Positions 1-11,795 of a DNA stretch of 64,000 nucleotides are shown piece by piece. The stretch lies in contig MBPM02000016.1 of assembly GCA_001695595.3 (NCBI GenBank), positions 248,001 to 312,000 of the forward strand, in the 5' to 3' direction. The notes below the pieces were generated by a model, which saw only the letters and a program-made list of their open reading frames with translations, ran no database searches and was not told the DNA's origin. This DNA comes from Plasmopara viticola (lineage: Eukaryota; Oomycota; Peronosporomycetes; Peronosporales; Peronosporaceae). How positions within the stretch are numbered: the stretch's first letter is position 1; each line of letters starts with the position of its first letter. The position numbers were made by a program, and so were the translations under genes.

Positions 1-2570
1 CGTGGATGGCCTTAAGCAACTGTACGTGCTCAAACCCGTGATAAGCTAAACAATTTCGGAGGTGCCGCAGGACACCTTATTTTTGTATGAGACCGTACAG
101 AGACGCCGTCATCACGTAAGATCTGGCTGATAGACTATCTAGAAAATTTGGCGATGACCACAATTATGTGCAAAGTAGCACACTTAACCACTGGAGAGAA
201 CGTTCCAATACATTTTATCTCATACTTTTCCACAAGTCTTGTCATGTCAAGCTTATTGTTGAATTGCTGAATAGGTTCGTCAGCTTTGCATTTAATCGTT
301 TCCACGGTTCAACGGCCGCTCAGTAGCTTTGCAGCACAAAAACACCGCGGTGACGCATCGCTTGAGTTTCGCACAAATCGCTATTCACCAGTAAGCTTTT
401 GTTGGCACTAAATACAGTTTATAGAAATGTAATTTGCTCTGGGTTGCTCATTGCTTCCACTGCGTTTGCATTCGCACGCCAAAAAAATCGCTGGAATAGA
501 CTCATCATCCGACTCTGCTCTATGATGTGGAGCGGCGCAATACGAATTTCCCAAATCGCTGCATGGCGCTTGCCCAAGTCAGCAATGTGAGCGACTTATT
601 TGTTCACCCAGGATTAATCTCACGTTGTCCCGCCTGTCAAGGCTCACGTATAACATTACCACAAGACATCTGCGGAAATCGAAGTGATTGTTAGCTTCGT
701 CAACAAAAATAGCGTCGTGAGCCAAGGTTTTGTCAGAAGCAGTTTCATCTAATGTGACCTCGGTATGTGCTACAGCCTTTCTTGCCTCAAGCTAAAAAAC
801 TCGCTCCTCGTAGCCCAGAGAAATTCGTTCACGTGTCGCGGAATCCCACATTAGTCGTTTATTCTTTGACTTTTAAGCCAAAGAATGTTTAGTTTTCTAG
901 TCAAAGACTAAACAGCCGAGAACTCTCATGTGCTTACGCCCGTTTGATCTTTTGCACAATCTCAAAAAGCTTCTCGAAGAACAACGTGGGAGACGGCAGT
1001 CGATTCTAAATTAAGATCGCCGCTATTGCTCGGAGTGCGTGCTGAGCTGTATTACATATCTGGCTCGCATACGAAGCGATCGGCTGTATCTCGATACCAT
1101 GGTCGTCGTAGAATGTTAAAAGCAAAATGGTAGTTTTTATTGTGGCTTATCATGACGCTCAAATTTCGCTTTGGTGCCAAACTTATCCCCAGGTTGGCAA
1201 CGAAGCTCCTCAAAACAGCACCTGCTCTCTGACTTGGCACAAAGACAACACTACTTCATGCGTGATTAGAACAACATTTTGCTGCCCCCAGCGATTTTTG
1301 CTCCATGGTCGAAGTATATAATCTTAAACGGCATGTACTTGCGCTTGTTCTTTCTTAGAGACTGTAGTTTTAATAATTCTTACTCTGTTGACATCCACGG
1401 CGTTGAGACAACTTCGTCGGTGACGAAGGCTTTTTTGCACCCGCAATCATGCCGCTTGACATCATCTCGCGAAGACCTACATGTAAATCGACGCTGTGGA
1501 CGGATACCTTGATAACAGACGCACACGTGCTTTTGCTTATAAAGTCAGTACAGCCAGGTCATCTGTAACGACCATTGCCTACGACGGTTTGCGAGACAGT
1601 AGCCTTCGAAAGCAACTTTTATCCTGTAATCGATGATGCACACCATCAAAAATAACCTTAAGCAGACCGCTACTGTTGATTTGAGGAGCCGGACGCAATT
1701 TCTGATACATGCTTGGGACGAAGAGCGTCTTTATTTTTCGACCATAACAAGTGTAGCGGGCCTAAAGTCCGTTACTGTCTTGCACGTTGCTCGAAGAAAG
1801 ACCACTCAACTCTGATTCTATTATCGGCGGGAGGCGAAGGCCTCCCGACCACTACATTTAAAAGGTGGCTCGTGATTGGCTGGATATGGGCTATGACACA
1901 AATTTTATGCAATCATAGAGAGCACGTCGACGCGCGTTTAGGTGGTGACGCGCGTCACATCACCTGCCTACACATGTAATTAAGACCATGGATCCTAGCT
2001 ACATATGCAATATGGACAGTGTGCGGGGACAAACCGCTACAACAAGACTGCATGGCCGATAATAAATTCGATACACATGGTCGGAATTTTGTCCCCGTCG
2101 GCCACGAAAGGCTCTCTTCTATGTATCTCAACCAGATCGGAGAAGTCGGATTTGTCGTCACAGATGTGGAGCGTGGTACGTTGTCGATCGCCCATCTACA
2201 AATAATTCATTTGCGGCGATGTGCCGGATTCGAACAAATTCGCGAGCACCACAAGATCGCGAATTTTTCTTGTCGTCGTCGTCATTAAGCCATTAGGTAA
2301 AGTTGGTCGTGCATCCGCAATTAGTGCCACTGCACCCGAGCCGCGATTGCCATTTCATCTGCCTGGTTCAGCACTTGTCCACTTTATACCCCAATTTTTC
2401 GCAGCACGCAAGATTGCGCAACAAGCAGATTACCAAGTCTACATCCCCCATCTTGGTGCCAGTGCATTTAAGCTTGGGCACTGATGTCGAGGACATCGCT
2501 GCAGTGATACAATACTTTGTCACCATGCAGAAAAGCTTGGCACATGCATTCTTCTCGTCTTTAACATGAA
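1..2570 (-). mobile_element. Ty1/copia retrotransposon relic (gag to RT start, heavily mutated)
   Basis: Reading the minus strand from about 2570 down to 1 gives copia-like pieces in the expected order, broken by many stops and frameshifts. Around 2080-2170 there is a protease-type segment (HICDDKSDFSDLVEIH, then VADGDKIPT), followed near 1985-2030 by a TVHIAYVA piece and an RQVM piece. At about 790-920 lies an integrase C-terminal type segment (MRVLGCLVF and later EVTLDE). At about 150-330 the start of the reverse transcriptase is visible (TFSPVVKCATLHIIVVIAKF). The relic runs off the left edge of the window, and no LTR was recognised on its right side. The family assignment rests on the order of these motifs, which are known from copia polyproteins; the limits are approximate. 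Confidence 0.55.
1828..1847. repeat. Short perfect inverted repeat
   Basis: Seven-base arms CGGGAGG and CCTCCCG are separated by six bases inside the copia relic. It could fold as a small hairpin; no function is evident. Confidence 0.4.
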
Positions 2571-3762
2571 CAAGTATGACTTGTTTCAGGACACGGCGTG
2601 GGCGTAGTATTGACCATCAAACACTACCAGGTGACGGGGTGACACAGTATCTTGCACAGAACGATCGTTGACCATTCCTTTCGTAGCATCGACATTTGCA
2701 ATAGATCAAGGTTCAAAAGTGTGACAATATTTCTCAAGTAACTTTTTATATGCACTAATCGCAGCCTTCGAAATGCATCAGCGTGCAACCCGCTATAGAC
2801 ACTGATAGATAGAAGCGAGTTGCCAATGAAAAAAGCACAGGATGAAACCTGTTCTGCTCCTTGGAGGAGCGAAATACTTTTTTGAAGAAGATGTGGAGAA
2901 AGTGTATTTATTAACTTTTGTAGAAGATGTGTGCTTTTAAGGTCATGATGCATCTTCGATGGTCATGCTGCCTCTCTTTCATTTGTTGGTCATGAAGGTT
3001 AGTACTGTACTACTATAATGTACAATATATAAAGCAATTATAGTCTGACTCGATAGTCTCACGCAACATTACAAGGGTAAAGACCTATAGAATATGATTA
3101 TCTCGATCACGACTCGATTCCAAAGCAGTGCCTCGATCGATAGCGCGTAATTTAGAGCGTCCATTGTCGGCAGGCTCGTATACACATTCAAATTGCACCA
3201 AGCGTAGGCGTACTAAGTTACGAGTCTGGCTCGAGATACTGCTGTCAGGACCTTAAATTCCTGGCAAATTGAAAGAAAATAAAAAGGTCCAGAGTTCTAG
3301 TTCCATTTGACCGAAACTGAACTATCCATTCTTGAGACGTACTTGAGAATTGGCTTGCTGACTAGAGCATTGTCGTTTCGGGAACGCCACAGCAAATTCA
3401 GAAGCAGCAATAGTGCGAATCGTATGTGATCTTTCTTGTGAAGTTGTACCAACAATGCAATTATCTCTGTGCTTGAATTAATTGCGTAGCGATGGACGTT
3501 ATTTCCCGAATTCTTTACCGTCGCTGTGCCAGTCGACAAGATGACAGTCGCAAGGCTTGAAAATTTTGACGCGCTTTACCCAATCAACGCATGAGGCGAT
3601 CTTTCGAGCACAATGAAGAACCTCTCATTAGCAATATAAATCACTTTCGAATAGACTAGACTTTTTTATTTCAAGAAGATTGTCCAACATTATACCCTGT
3701 TTAACTGCATACTTGATTTGCTCATACAATCTACGCTCCAATTGCAGCCAGACAAAGGGCTT
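2571..3762. other. Intergenic stretch upstream of citrate synthase, no gene recognised
   Basis: Only short uninformative reading frames are present. AT-rich sequence with no recognisable domain, RNA gene or repeat boundary. The region nearest 3763 is presumed to hold the citrate synthase promoter. Confidence 0.4.
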
Positions 3763-3774
3763 TCACTCTACAAT
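3763..3774 (+). promoter_or_regulatory. Putative oomycete initiator (Inr) element of citrate synthase
   Basis: TCACTCTACAAT resembles the oomycete core initiator, whose published consensus is close to TCATTYYNCAWTTT. It lies 150 bases upstream of the citrate synthase ATG and about 40 bases before the presumed 5'UTR splice donor, so transcription starting here would give a short leader. The match is by eye and is not perfect. Confidence 0.35.
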
Positions 3775-3814
3775 CCCCAAAGCGCCTCGCATCCCCTCGC
3801 TTCTGTTCTTCCAG

Positions 3815-3909
3815 GTGCGTCCCGCAATACGATGTAAATGTTACATGTATCCATTATAGCGACTCTTCGCGTTATTCATTGCGTCTGATAGCTTATTGTT
3901 TGCCCATAG
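3815..3909 (+). other. Putative 5'UTR intron of citrate synthase
   Basis: A donor CCAG|GTGCGT and an acceptor CCCATAG|A bracket 95 bases that end three bases before the ATG at 3913. The intervening sequence is AT-rich with pyrimidine runs, unlike the coding region. Splicing is inferred from the signals only. Confidence 0.45.
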
Positions 3910-3912
3910 ACA

Positions 3913-5316
3913 ATGAGCGCTCTTACCAGATCTCTTCGTCAGACGGCTACTATCGCCACACGCTTGACTGGGGCTTCTGCAACCCGCACTCTTTTTACAC
4001 CCTCAACTTCGCTACTCGATGAGCTAAATAAGCAGATCCCTGTGCGTCAGGAAGCCCTTAAGAAGCTCAAGGCTGAGCACGGCCACAAGTCCCTCGGTGA
4101 GGTCACCGTCGAGCAGACATTGGGCGGTGCCCGCGGAATTAAGTCCCTTTTGTGGGAAACTTCGCTGCTGGATGCCGAGGAAGGCATTCGTTTTCGTGGC
4201 CACACTATTCCCGATCTTCAACAGCGCTTGCCGTCGAAGAAAGAGGGCGGAGAGCCTCTACCAGAAGGTTTGCTATGGTTACTATTGACCGGCGAAATTC
4301 CTACGGCCGACCAGGTCGCCAGCGTTACGGCTGAGCTGCACTCGCGCGCTAAGGTACCTGAGCATGTGCGCAAGATCATTCACACCCTCAAACACGCCCA
4401 CCCCATGACGCAACTGTCGGCTGCCGTGACTGCCCTGAATACCGAAAGCGTTTTTGCCAAAAAGTACGCTGAAGGCATTCACAAGTCGACTTACTGGAAG
4501 TACACGTACGAAGACAGCATGAATTTGATTGCCTGTTTGCCTGAGGTGGCCGCCCTTATTTACCGCAACACGTACTTTGGCGAGTCGAACAATGCCTACG
4601 ACTCGAGTCTTGACTACTCGGCCAACTTTAATCGCATGCTGGGCTTTGATAATGCCGAGTTTGATGAACTTATGCGTCTATACCTCGTGATTCACAGTGA
4701 CCATGAGGGTGGCAACGCCAGCGCGCATAGCACGCACCTCGTGGGCTCGACTCTCTCCGACCCGTACCTGTCTCTGGCTGGAGGCCTAAATGCCCTGGCG
4801 GGTCCACTTCACGGCCTTGCCAATCAAGAAGTGCTGGGCTGGATCCTTGACCTGCAAGCGGAATTCCGCGCTAAGGGCCTGGAGGTAAACAAGGAGACCA
4901 TCACTCAGTTTGCGTGGGACACATTGAATGCCGGCAAAGTCATCCCAGGCTATGGCCACGCTGTGTTGCGTAAGACCGATCCCCGTTATACGTGCCAGCG
5001 TGAGTTTGGTCTCAAGTACATGCCAAACGACGAGCTGTTCCGTATCGTGGACACGATCTACCAAGTGATGCCCGGCGTTCTTACTGAGCATGGTAAGACC
5101 AAGAACCCGTACCCAAATGTCGACTCGCACAGTGGTGTGTTGCTCCAGTACTACGGTTTGACGCAAAAGAATTACTACACGGTACTATTTGGTGTCTCCC
5201 GCGCTATCGGTGTGCTCTCACAACTCTTCTGGGACCGTGCATTGGGCTTGCCGCTAGAGCGTCCTAAGTCTGTCACCAGCGAGTGGATTAACAACTACTT
5301 CGCCAACAAGAAGTAG
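3913..5316 (+). CDS. CS: Citrate synthase, mitochondrial
   Basis: A single uninterrupted 467-aa frame. Citrate synthase condenses acetyl-CoA and oxaloacetate to citrate, the entry step of the TCA cycle, in the mitochondrial matrix. The catalytic residues of the eukaryotic type I enzyme are all visible: His300 in GPLHG, His349 in [15 protein letters not shown] and Asp404 in NVDSHSG. The conserved HSDHEGGN segment is at residues 261-268. The first 30 or so residues are rich in Ser, Thr, Arg and Ala and almost free of acids, as expected of a matrix-targeting peptide, so the ATG at 3913 is a good start. Length matches animal and oomycete homologues (about 465 aa). The coding sequence is clearly more GC-rich than its flanks. 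It stands alone between two copia elements, with no neighbour suggesting co-regulation. Nothing is missing. Confidence 0.97.
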   Translation: MSALTRSLRQTATIATRLTGASATRTLFTPSTSLLDELNKQIPVRQEALKKLKAEHGHKSLGEVTVEQTLGGARGIKSLLWETSLLDAEEGIRFRGHTIPDLQQRLPSKKEGGEPLPEGLLWLLLTGEIPTADQVASVTAELHSRAKVPEHVRKIIHTLKHAHPMTQLSAAVTALNTESVFAKKYAEGIHKSTYWKYTYEDSMNLIACLPEVAALIYRNTYFGESNNAYDSSLDYSANFNRMLGFDNAEFDELMRLYLVIHSDHEGGNASAHSTHLVGSTLSDPYLSLAGGLNALAGPLHGLANQEVLGWILDLQAEFRAKGLEVNKETITQFAWDTLNAGKVIPGYGHAVLRKTDPRYTCQREFGLKYMPNDELFRIVDTIYQVMPGVLTEHGKTKNPYPNVDSHSGVLLQYYGLTQKNYYTVLFGVSRAIGVLSQLFWDRALGLPLERPKSVTSEWINNYFANKK

Positions 5317-5748
5317 TTCAACTAGCCGGCTAGAGACTGAGATACGTCCGCCATTTGTGGGTGCATCGCATGGTGCCGCAAACGAATGCTTATACTAATG
5401 GACTTTAAACATCACCAGAATATTCCTCTTATGCATGAGGCTGGTTTCAAAAAGTGTACTTAAATTGTATTATTTAGGGTAGCAATTAGTATATTCAAGT
5501 GAAGAAATGGGTGAGCATGGACGACTATAAAGGCGTATGCTGCGACCTGTACATAGCAAGAATAGAGCGCCTTAGCGTACTGCGTTACTGCTGTGTGAAG
5601 TAACGCAAACCAATCGTGGACTTTGTTGCACGTGCTCTTCCCTACTCCCTGCTAACTCAAGCCGAGCAGCACACCAAAGCTCTTTTACAGCTTTGAAGGC
5701 AAACGGTTTGCAGCTTAGTAAAGCACATCGAATAACAATTATGATTTG
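5317..5748. other. 3' flank of citrate synthase
   Basis: AT-rich sequence between the citrate synthase stop and the copia LTR. It presumably holds the 3'UTR and polyadenylation site; no gene seen. Confidence 0.4.
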
Positions 5749-6004
5749 TGATGTTTGATAAGTAGAAAGTAATTTGAAAAGGATTTCATCACTCTATCAT
5801 CTCCCTTAGAACTATCAACCTTCCTGTCCACTCGTTTATCTTGGTCTCCCATGCAGTGTTCATAACGTATGAGAAGCTTCGCTTCTATTCTAGAACATTC
5901 ATACTCCATCATTTCTCACTACATGTCTCGTCACTCGGTCGTCGTCAACCTATCATCGTTGACGACCACCAAGTGACGGACCAACGACAGAGCTCCTACC
6001 AACA
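5749..6004 (-). repeat. 3' LTR of the copia element
   Basis: Aligns by eye with 10020-10255, sharing blocks such as CCACTCGTTTATCTTG, TATTCTAGAACATTCATA and GTCTCGTCACTCGGTCGTCG. On the minus strand it begins TGTTGGTAGGAGC. The right part is well conserved and the left part is diverged. Confidence 0.8.
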
Positions 6005-6129
6005 TTCCCACTGCTGTTGCTCCCTCGGTTCGCTCGGTGTGATGCTCATGCCTGTAAGAAGATACTCGAATCGCTTGGTGCCGCGTGCCTTCTTGAGGAT
6101 GTCAGCCAGTTCGAACTGCGTTTCCTTGT

Positions 6130-7130
6130 AGGCCACCATTTCTCACCTGATGAGACCTTCTCTCGGATAGAGTGGTGGCGAATATCCACATGTTTGGTGT
6201 CCATAGTTCGTGGCGAGTGCGATCGCTCCTTGGTTGTCTTCATAGATGATAGTGGATAGTTTGTGTGAGTATCCAAAGTTTGACCGCATCATACGTGCCC
6301 ACAGCAGTTCTTGAGTGCATAAAGTCAATGCCATATACTCGGCTTCCAAAGTACTCAACGCTACAGTCCGCAGATACTTCGACCTGAATACTACAGGTTC
6401 ACCGTTAAGTATCAAAAGGACACCAGGCGCCGAGCGCCGATTATCTAAATTACTCCCCCAATCGTTGTTAAAAAAGTTGGCAACTGTAGTGTAACCCGAG
6501 GTTGCTCGTCGTGAAGAGATACCGCAGTACCTTGATGAGTGCCTTCCAGTGTTGCGTGCCTAGGTCGGTAGAGAAACATCCCAATTGACTTAACAAAAAC
6601 GTTGCGTCCGGTCATGCGGTTGTTACAACGAATATCAGCCGTCCAAGTAGTAGGCGGTATGGGATTTGACTCATGGCTTCTCTCACTGCATCCATCTTCG
6701 AGCTGTCATCGCCTGACAACTTGGTACTTGTGTCACATGAGTTGGCCGTAGGGCGAGCGTGTACTTTGTGGAAGATCTCGGCGGTCTCATGGATGTAGTT
6801 TTGTTGTGTGATATCCATGTACTTGATATCCATGCCGAGAAGTCGTTTGACTGAACCAAGATCCGTTACTTGAAAGCGCTGACCTATTGCGTTCTTGATG
6901 TTCTGGATCATGCTTTGTGACTTCGCAGTCACTACCTAGTTGTGACCGTCTTTCTTCTTGTCGACGCACTTATCACCACGACATGCGACGAAGTTCATCC
7001 TCAACATTGCATCATAGATGGTTTTCTCCAAGGCGCTTGCAGCTTGCTTCTGTCCGTACGGTGCACGGTTGAGCTTGAGAACGTATCCTCTCTCGATGTT
7101 CATTCCCTTTGGTGGCTCAAGGTGCACCTC
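6130..7130 (-). pseudogene. Copia reverse transcriptase and RNase H, frame-broken
   Basis: On the minus strand, 7127-6936 carries the copia RT signature LNRAPYGQKQAASALEKTI (normally LKKALYGLKQAPRAW). From 6932 to 6612 follows the thumb region with VTDLGSVKRLLGMDI. From 6415 to 6143 the RNase H shows STLEAEYMALT and YEDNQGAIALATN. At least three frame changes are needed to read through. Reverse transcriptase copies the element RNA into DNA and RNase H removes the template; this copy cannot make an intact enzyme. Identification is firm because the motifs are diagnostic of Ty1/copia. Confidence 0.85.
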
Positions 7131-7638
7131 TTTATCTAGGTCTGCGTTGAAATAAGCGGTGTCGACATGGACTTGGTCTTTGACAGATCCTGCCGCTTAC
7201 CGCACTGATGATAGTGTTCTAATGGAGTTTATGTTGGCTACTGCTGCATATGACGCGAAAAAAAAATCCACACTGAATATCTGTTGAAATTTTAGTGCCC
7301 CTAATCGCGCTTTGTACCGTCCACCAGTTTTTTTGGCCCAGACCCACTTGCAGCCAACGGTTTTCATTCCTGATTGGGACTTGACGGATGCCCATGTTTT
7401 GTTTCGCTTAAGTGCCTCGAATTCTTTCTCAATGGCTTAGCTCCAATGTTGGCTCTCTAGCCCGTTCACTGCCTCATTGTACGATTGGGGAAGATCTCGC
7501 GTTGCCATAACAACCTCTGCCATCAAAGCCGTATCACTATCCAGTCATGAATATTCATTTGGTCTTTCCTTGTTCTTACCCCTACTGGTGTCGTTATTTT
7601 CATCGTACACAACGATGTCACCTCCGTTATTGTCCTCC

Positions 7639-8660
7639 TCACCAGCTTCGATCATGAGCGGGTTTGGTCAATCCTTGGTGCGTCTCTAACGTTCTCTCGT
7701 TGCACAAGTCCATCTCTCCACTGACTACGTCAGCAAGAGCACGTCGTTGGAATTCAGGGTGGCTCCTACGTGTGACATGAGATCGAAAAACCATCACGTT
7801 GGAGCCGACTTGGTCGGTATAGCAGAGTTCTTGAAGGCGAGGTCCTTGTCGAATCTGTTGGAGGTTCTTCCGGTGTCGGGGAATATTCGTGATAATCATG
7901 TATCCACGTGGTTCACTGACAAGTAATTCATGGCTATTTTTCGGTGTGCTCATCTCAACATCGTCATCGGCCTGTTGTTCTTCTTTCACCAAATCACCAT
8001 TGACATCATGTAGATCATTAGGTACCCAGTCCATCACGTCATCGTCCTTAGACTTGAACACCAATGTTGTCGTCTCTGCTCTGCAGTGTTGTCTTCATAA
8101 ATACCGCCTACCTCTCGACCATCAAGTATAACCATTCAACTCACTTTGACAGTGCTCGTCTCAAGATCGAGTTCCTTGTACCTTCGTGTCAGATGCATAC
8201 CCTAGCAGCATGCAGCGATAGCTCTTCCATTAAACTTCATGCGCTTGGAATAATCGATATGTGCATAACCTAATGACCCGAATACGCGCAGATGCTGTAG
8301 CTGTGCTTCCACTTCGAACCACAACTCGAACGGAGTCATGGTCTTGGTGTTGCTGTTTGTGCTCCGCTTGCTTATGTACACTGTCGTGTTCACGGCTTCG
8401 GCCCACCACTTCGTAGCTACACATTCGTGGTGCATCATGCTTCTGGCTTACTCCATTCTGCTGCGGGCTGTATGGCACAGTCTTCTAATGTACAATCCCG
8501 TTTTTTTAAAGAAAGCTGCCAGTCGCTTGTTCTCGCATTCGCCACCGTTATCAGTACGCAGGACTTTGATCGTCGTTCCATGGTACTTCACACGTCACCC
8601 TAGAAAACACAGTTACAAGATCAGAATAATCGTCCACAAAGGTGACCACATAGCGTGACC
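7639..8660 (-). pseudogene. Copia integrase core and C-terminal linker, frame-broken
   Basis: The minus strand shows the integrase core end (YSPQQNGVSQKHD, normally YTPQQNGVAERKN) near 8475-8430, then VATKWWAEAVNTTVYISKRS and TPFELWFEVEAQLQHLRVFG in another frame down to 8202, and an acidic linker at 8064-7639 that normally joins integrase to RT. The frame break lies at about 8440. Integrase inserts the cDNA into the host genome; the DDE catalytic set cannot be followed in one frame here. Confidence 0.8.
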
Positions 8661-8676
8661 CACCAGTGCTTTTAGT

Positions 8677-9915
8677 TTATATTCTTCTCGTGACGTCTGA
8701 GTGGACACGTTGCAGCGGTTGCGTTGTCTTCGTCTTTGACTGTTTGGGAAAGCTGACCATTGTCATCTTTACCTTGCATGCATCCACTACACAGTTCTGT
8801 ATACGATCGTCGTGGCGTTTGGTAGCCCTTCGGTGGCCGTTTGCATCTTCTCTAGTTCTTGTAGCTTGTGTCGCCAATTCTTGCGTGCCACAGCTTCCAC
8901 CCGTCATTTTTGTTACTAACATCATGTTCTCGTGCTCCACCATAAGTGTGTACACGTTTCCATTGCATTTGACCGCGATCATGAGCTCACCATCTTTGTA
9001 AATATCACAGTTGGTTTCACCGAAGCGAACGTCAAGCCCGTGTTCGACAATCATAGCTATGGACAGCAACCAACTGCCCAACTTGCACACATTAACATTC
9101 CATTCCCCGAACACACTTCCTCGGCCGATAGCATTCATGCCAAGCACCATTCGCAACACATACTTGGATGAAAACCTTCTTTGGAAGGGGTCATCTGAGA
9201 CGAGGCTCCGCTATCTATCAATAATCCTTGATTTTCTCCTGTGTGTACTGTAAATGCCATTCTTTTCGTTGTCCTTATTGCCTGAGGGACATTTATATTG
9301 CTTATGTCCCACTTTGTCACAACGGTGACATTTGCCAGGAAATGGTTGCTTATTCTTTGCATTGTATTGCGTTGTTGGCGGTGCTACGTCCACGACCATG
9401 AACACGGCCGACTCGAAAAGCACTCTCAAAGAACTTTTGGTTGTGCCTTCCCTCGTATTCCTTGAGGAGCTTCTCCGTGACAACCACCATCTTTACACCA
9501 ACAGAATTTCCTAATGATCGCCACCAACATCTCATACTCAATTGGCAAGCTACGAAAGAGAATAATTACCTGGCGAGCTTAATCCATCACATCACCAATC
9601 GCCTCTATGCTTATAACAAGCTCGTAGAGACAATCGAGGTGGCTAGCCATACTACTGCCCTCTTCTATACGAAACTCGTGCAGTCACCGCGTAAGTGCGA
9701 CTCGGTTTGAAACGTTACGTTTATTGGAGCAGTCTCGCAGAGTATCCCAAACCTCTTTTTAATGCGTGCATGGTGAATTTTGGACTGGCAATCCATTGTG
9801 CGATCATGGCGTACGCTTTCATGTCCTTGACCTTCCAATCGACCATCGTCTCGTCCTTTGATTTCATTTCCAGGAAATGATCCAGGATGCCCGTTCGCAC
9901 GAGCGTCGTCTTCAT
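8677..9915 (-). pseudogene. Copia gag, zinc knuckle, protease and GAG-pre-integrase, frame-broken
   Basis: From the right: 9915-9721 is a gag piece (DHFLEMKSKDETMVDWKVK). A CCHC zinc knuckle CHRCDKVGHKQYKCP is near 9340-9290. The aspartic protease motif LLIDSGASSQMTP follows at about 9235-9190, and the region leading into the GAG-pre-integrase domain is open at 9159-8677. These make up the front of a copia polyprotein: RNA packaging, then self-cleavage. Frameshifts separate the pieces. Confidence 0.82.
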
Positions 9916-10002
9916 ATTAAATTCCCAGTGCTAATAGATGTCATTTTCAAGCAGATCGTCGGGTTGCTTCATCACTCTCTCCTTCATCACACATTCAGGT
10001 AA

Positions 10003-10019
10003 GGCTTGGGCTCATAACC
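10003..10019 (-). other. Primer-binding site of the copia element
   Basis: Minus-strand GGTTATGAGCCCAAGCC lies immediately inside the 5' LTR and resembles the initiator-Met-tRNA-type primer sites of copia elements (GGTATCAGAGC...). It supports minus-strand orientation. Confidence 0.55.
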
Positions 10020-10255
10020 TGAAATAAGAAGGTCGATAGAAAAGTATATTAATCACACGGTTATCTCATTCACAACTATCGACCTTCCTGTTCACTCGTT
10101 TATCTTGATCTCCCATGCGATGTTCATAATGTTCGAAAAGCTTCGCTGGTCTATTCTAGAACATTCATATTCCAATGTCTTATGTCTCGTCACTCGGTCG
10201 TCGTCATCGGTGACGACCACTAAGTGACGGACCAACGATATTGCTCCTTTCAACA
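10020..10255 (-). repeat. 5' LTR of the copia element
   Basis: 236 bases, from TGAAATAAG at its left edge to CAACA at its right edge on the plus strand; pairs with 5749-6004. It would carry the element promoter. Confidence 0.8.
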
Positions 10256-11101
10256 ATGTGTCCACCATGAATTTATATCATCAATCGAAGAATGAGAGAT
10301 ACAAGTATTTAAAATATATGTCGTGCCATGTATTTGCATTGCTAGTATATTAGTCGAATCGATTTTGTAGGTCTCTAGCTGCGCGTCCACTTCTATAACC
10401 TCCCGGCTTTCATGTTACTAAGCGGCGGTAATCATGCCGCCAACTTTATGGTAAAAACTTTTAAATATAGCAGAGGGAGTTGCCTCCTCGTAGCCAAACA
10501 TGTCAACTCCTGCTTATCACATAAATTATCAACAATGCGCGCACTGCATTACACCTTGCATCACTGCGATAAATAATGAACACGGACCTGGATTCTTGAG
10601 AAGCAATGCTAATTATGCACTACAGTATATTATCATGAAAAGAGACTTCGGTCCGTTGGCGAAATTGTAGATTTCAAATCACATTCTCTGTTTAGCTCTA
10701 AATCGATGGAATTGATACCAGTCATGAAGCTCTGCGTCTAAAATCAAAGACACTTTCCGTTGTGTATGACACGTCTCGTTATTTAAGCACGGAATCGGCA
10801 TAGTTAAGAATGACTGTACAAAAGATGCAGGCTCTTCGCCCGCAAATTCATTACACAGCTGGAAGCATTACCAATTAGTGTGACACATACTGATCTTTTG
10901 GCACTCATCCCCATCAAAATTTCAGACACCACTCTTAAAGTTAATTGTGTCACTTCTCAGTTTTCGCACATTTAGCAAGCGAGCGTTTGTATTTTCTCCA
11001 AACACGGATCTCAGGCCAATCGACGTTCTTGTTATCCTCAACAAATGCATGAGCATATTCTAGAATTAACAATATTTTTACCACACGAGTCAGTTTTATA
11101 G
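10256..11101. other. Gene-poor stretch, nothing recognised
   Basis: AT-rich sequence with stops in all frames. No domain, RNA gene or repeat was seen. Confidence 0.4.
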
Positions 11102-11520
11102 TCAACAAATACACACGTCATTGTGGCTTAAGTAAGTTATGACGAGATGCTTTTCAAAAATCGGATATTTAAGTACGAGAAGCTGTACTTTCTGCTCGCC
11201 CTCCTCGTCAGTGAGCATCACTTCTAAAACAAGAAACCTCTTGCTGTCCAGCCAGCGGAGGGGTCTGCAGCATCGTGCACCCGTGAGCACTGCTTTCGTG
11301 GCTATCACCAAAATCCTCGAGAAATTCGCTTTTCGTTGCTTTAGTGCCTTCAAGCCCGTCATGAGGAGTAGCCTCTTCCAAAAGTAGTGATGACCACGAA
11401 CCAAAGCGGCGACCTCGGATGCGCGAGCATGAACTGTAAGTTATAGTAGACAATTAACATGTTTTAGCTGCTTCGTTTCTTCTTACCGAAAAGGGATGTA
11501 AGTGGACGATGTCCTGACAT
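11102..11520 (-). CDS. Hypothetical two-exon gene, 121 aa (weak)
   Basis: An ATG at 11520 opens a 34-base exon. A donor G|GTAAGA at 11486 and an acceptor TTACAG at 11434 then define a 53-base intron containing a CTATAAC branch-like sequence. The second exon stays open to a stop at 11102. The joined protein is basic in its first half (WKRLL, KALKQRKANFSRI) and ends in hydrophobic and acidic stretches (LTDEEGEQKVQLLVLKYP). I do not recognise a family. A second frame across the same exon is also open, so the coding assignment is uncertain. The start overlaps the stop of the small cysteine-rich frame next door (ATGA-type overlap). Confidence 0.22.
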
Positions 11521-11795
11521 CACGTGGCGCCTTTTCTCTCTATGCTATGCAGTCGTTTGCGACCGGCTTCTAGCGGACGGCGACAATCTCGACTGCTTTT
11601 ACCTAGGCATGGTTTGGGTACAAGTACTCCAAGATCTCCCCCAAATGCGCAGTTATATTCCTTCGCGAGCAAGTTGCTTAAGTTACACCCCTCAAGACAG
11701 ACGCTGTGGCATTTCGTGTCTTTGTCTTTTTGTTGGGTCGGTCTCTTATGGCTGTCAGCACCCAGGGCCAACGACCCCGCGACTATGCATAACAT
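11520..11795 (-). CDS. Small cysteine-rich ORF with hydrophobic N-terminus (weak)
   Basis: A 91-aa frame starting MLCIVAGSLALGADS, which could be a short signal peptide, followed by a basic spacer and six further cysteines (spacing C-x3-C-x3-C-x11-C, then two more). Small secreted cysteine-rich proteins are common in oomycetes as apoplastic effectors, but no known effector motif (RxLR, LxLFLAK, elicitin or PcF pattern) is seen. The hydrophobic core is short. It may be a chance frame. Confidence 0.22.
   Translation of the reverse strand: MLCIVAGSLALGADSHKRPTQQKDKDTKCHSVCLEGCNLSNLLAKEYNCAFGGDLGVLVPKPCLGKSSRDCRRPLEAGRKRLHSIERKGAT

Larger units (their letters stand above)
5749..10255 (-). mobile_element. 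Full-length but inactive Ty1/copia retrotransposon
   Basis: About 4.5 kb bounded by two related LTRs (5749-6004 and 10020-10255). Internal pieces lie in copia order on the minus strand: gag, zinc knuckle, protease, integrase, reverse transcriptase, RNase H. Every domain carries frameshifts or stops, so the element cannot code for its own movement. A primer-binding-site-like sequence sits directly inside the right-hand (5') LTR. The LTRs end in TGTTGR at the 5' side (minus strand), as in many copia elements, and differ by many substitutions and indels, pointing to an old insertion. The left outer boundary is uncertain by a few bases and no clean target-site duplication was found. Confidence 0.9.
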
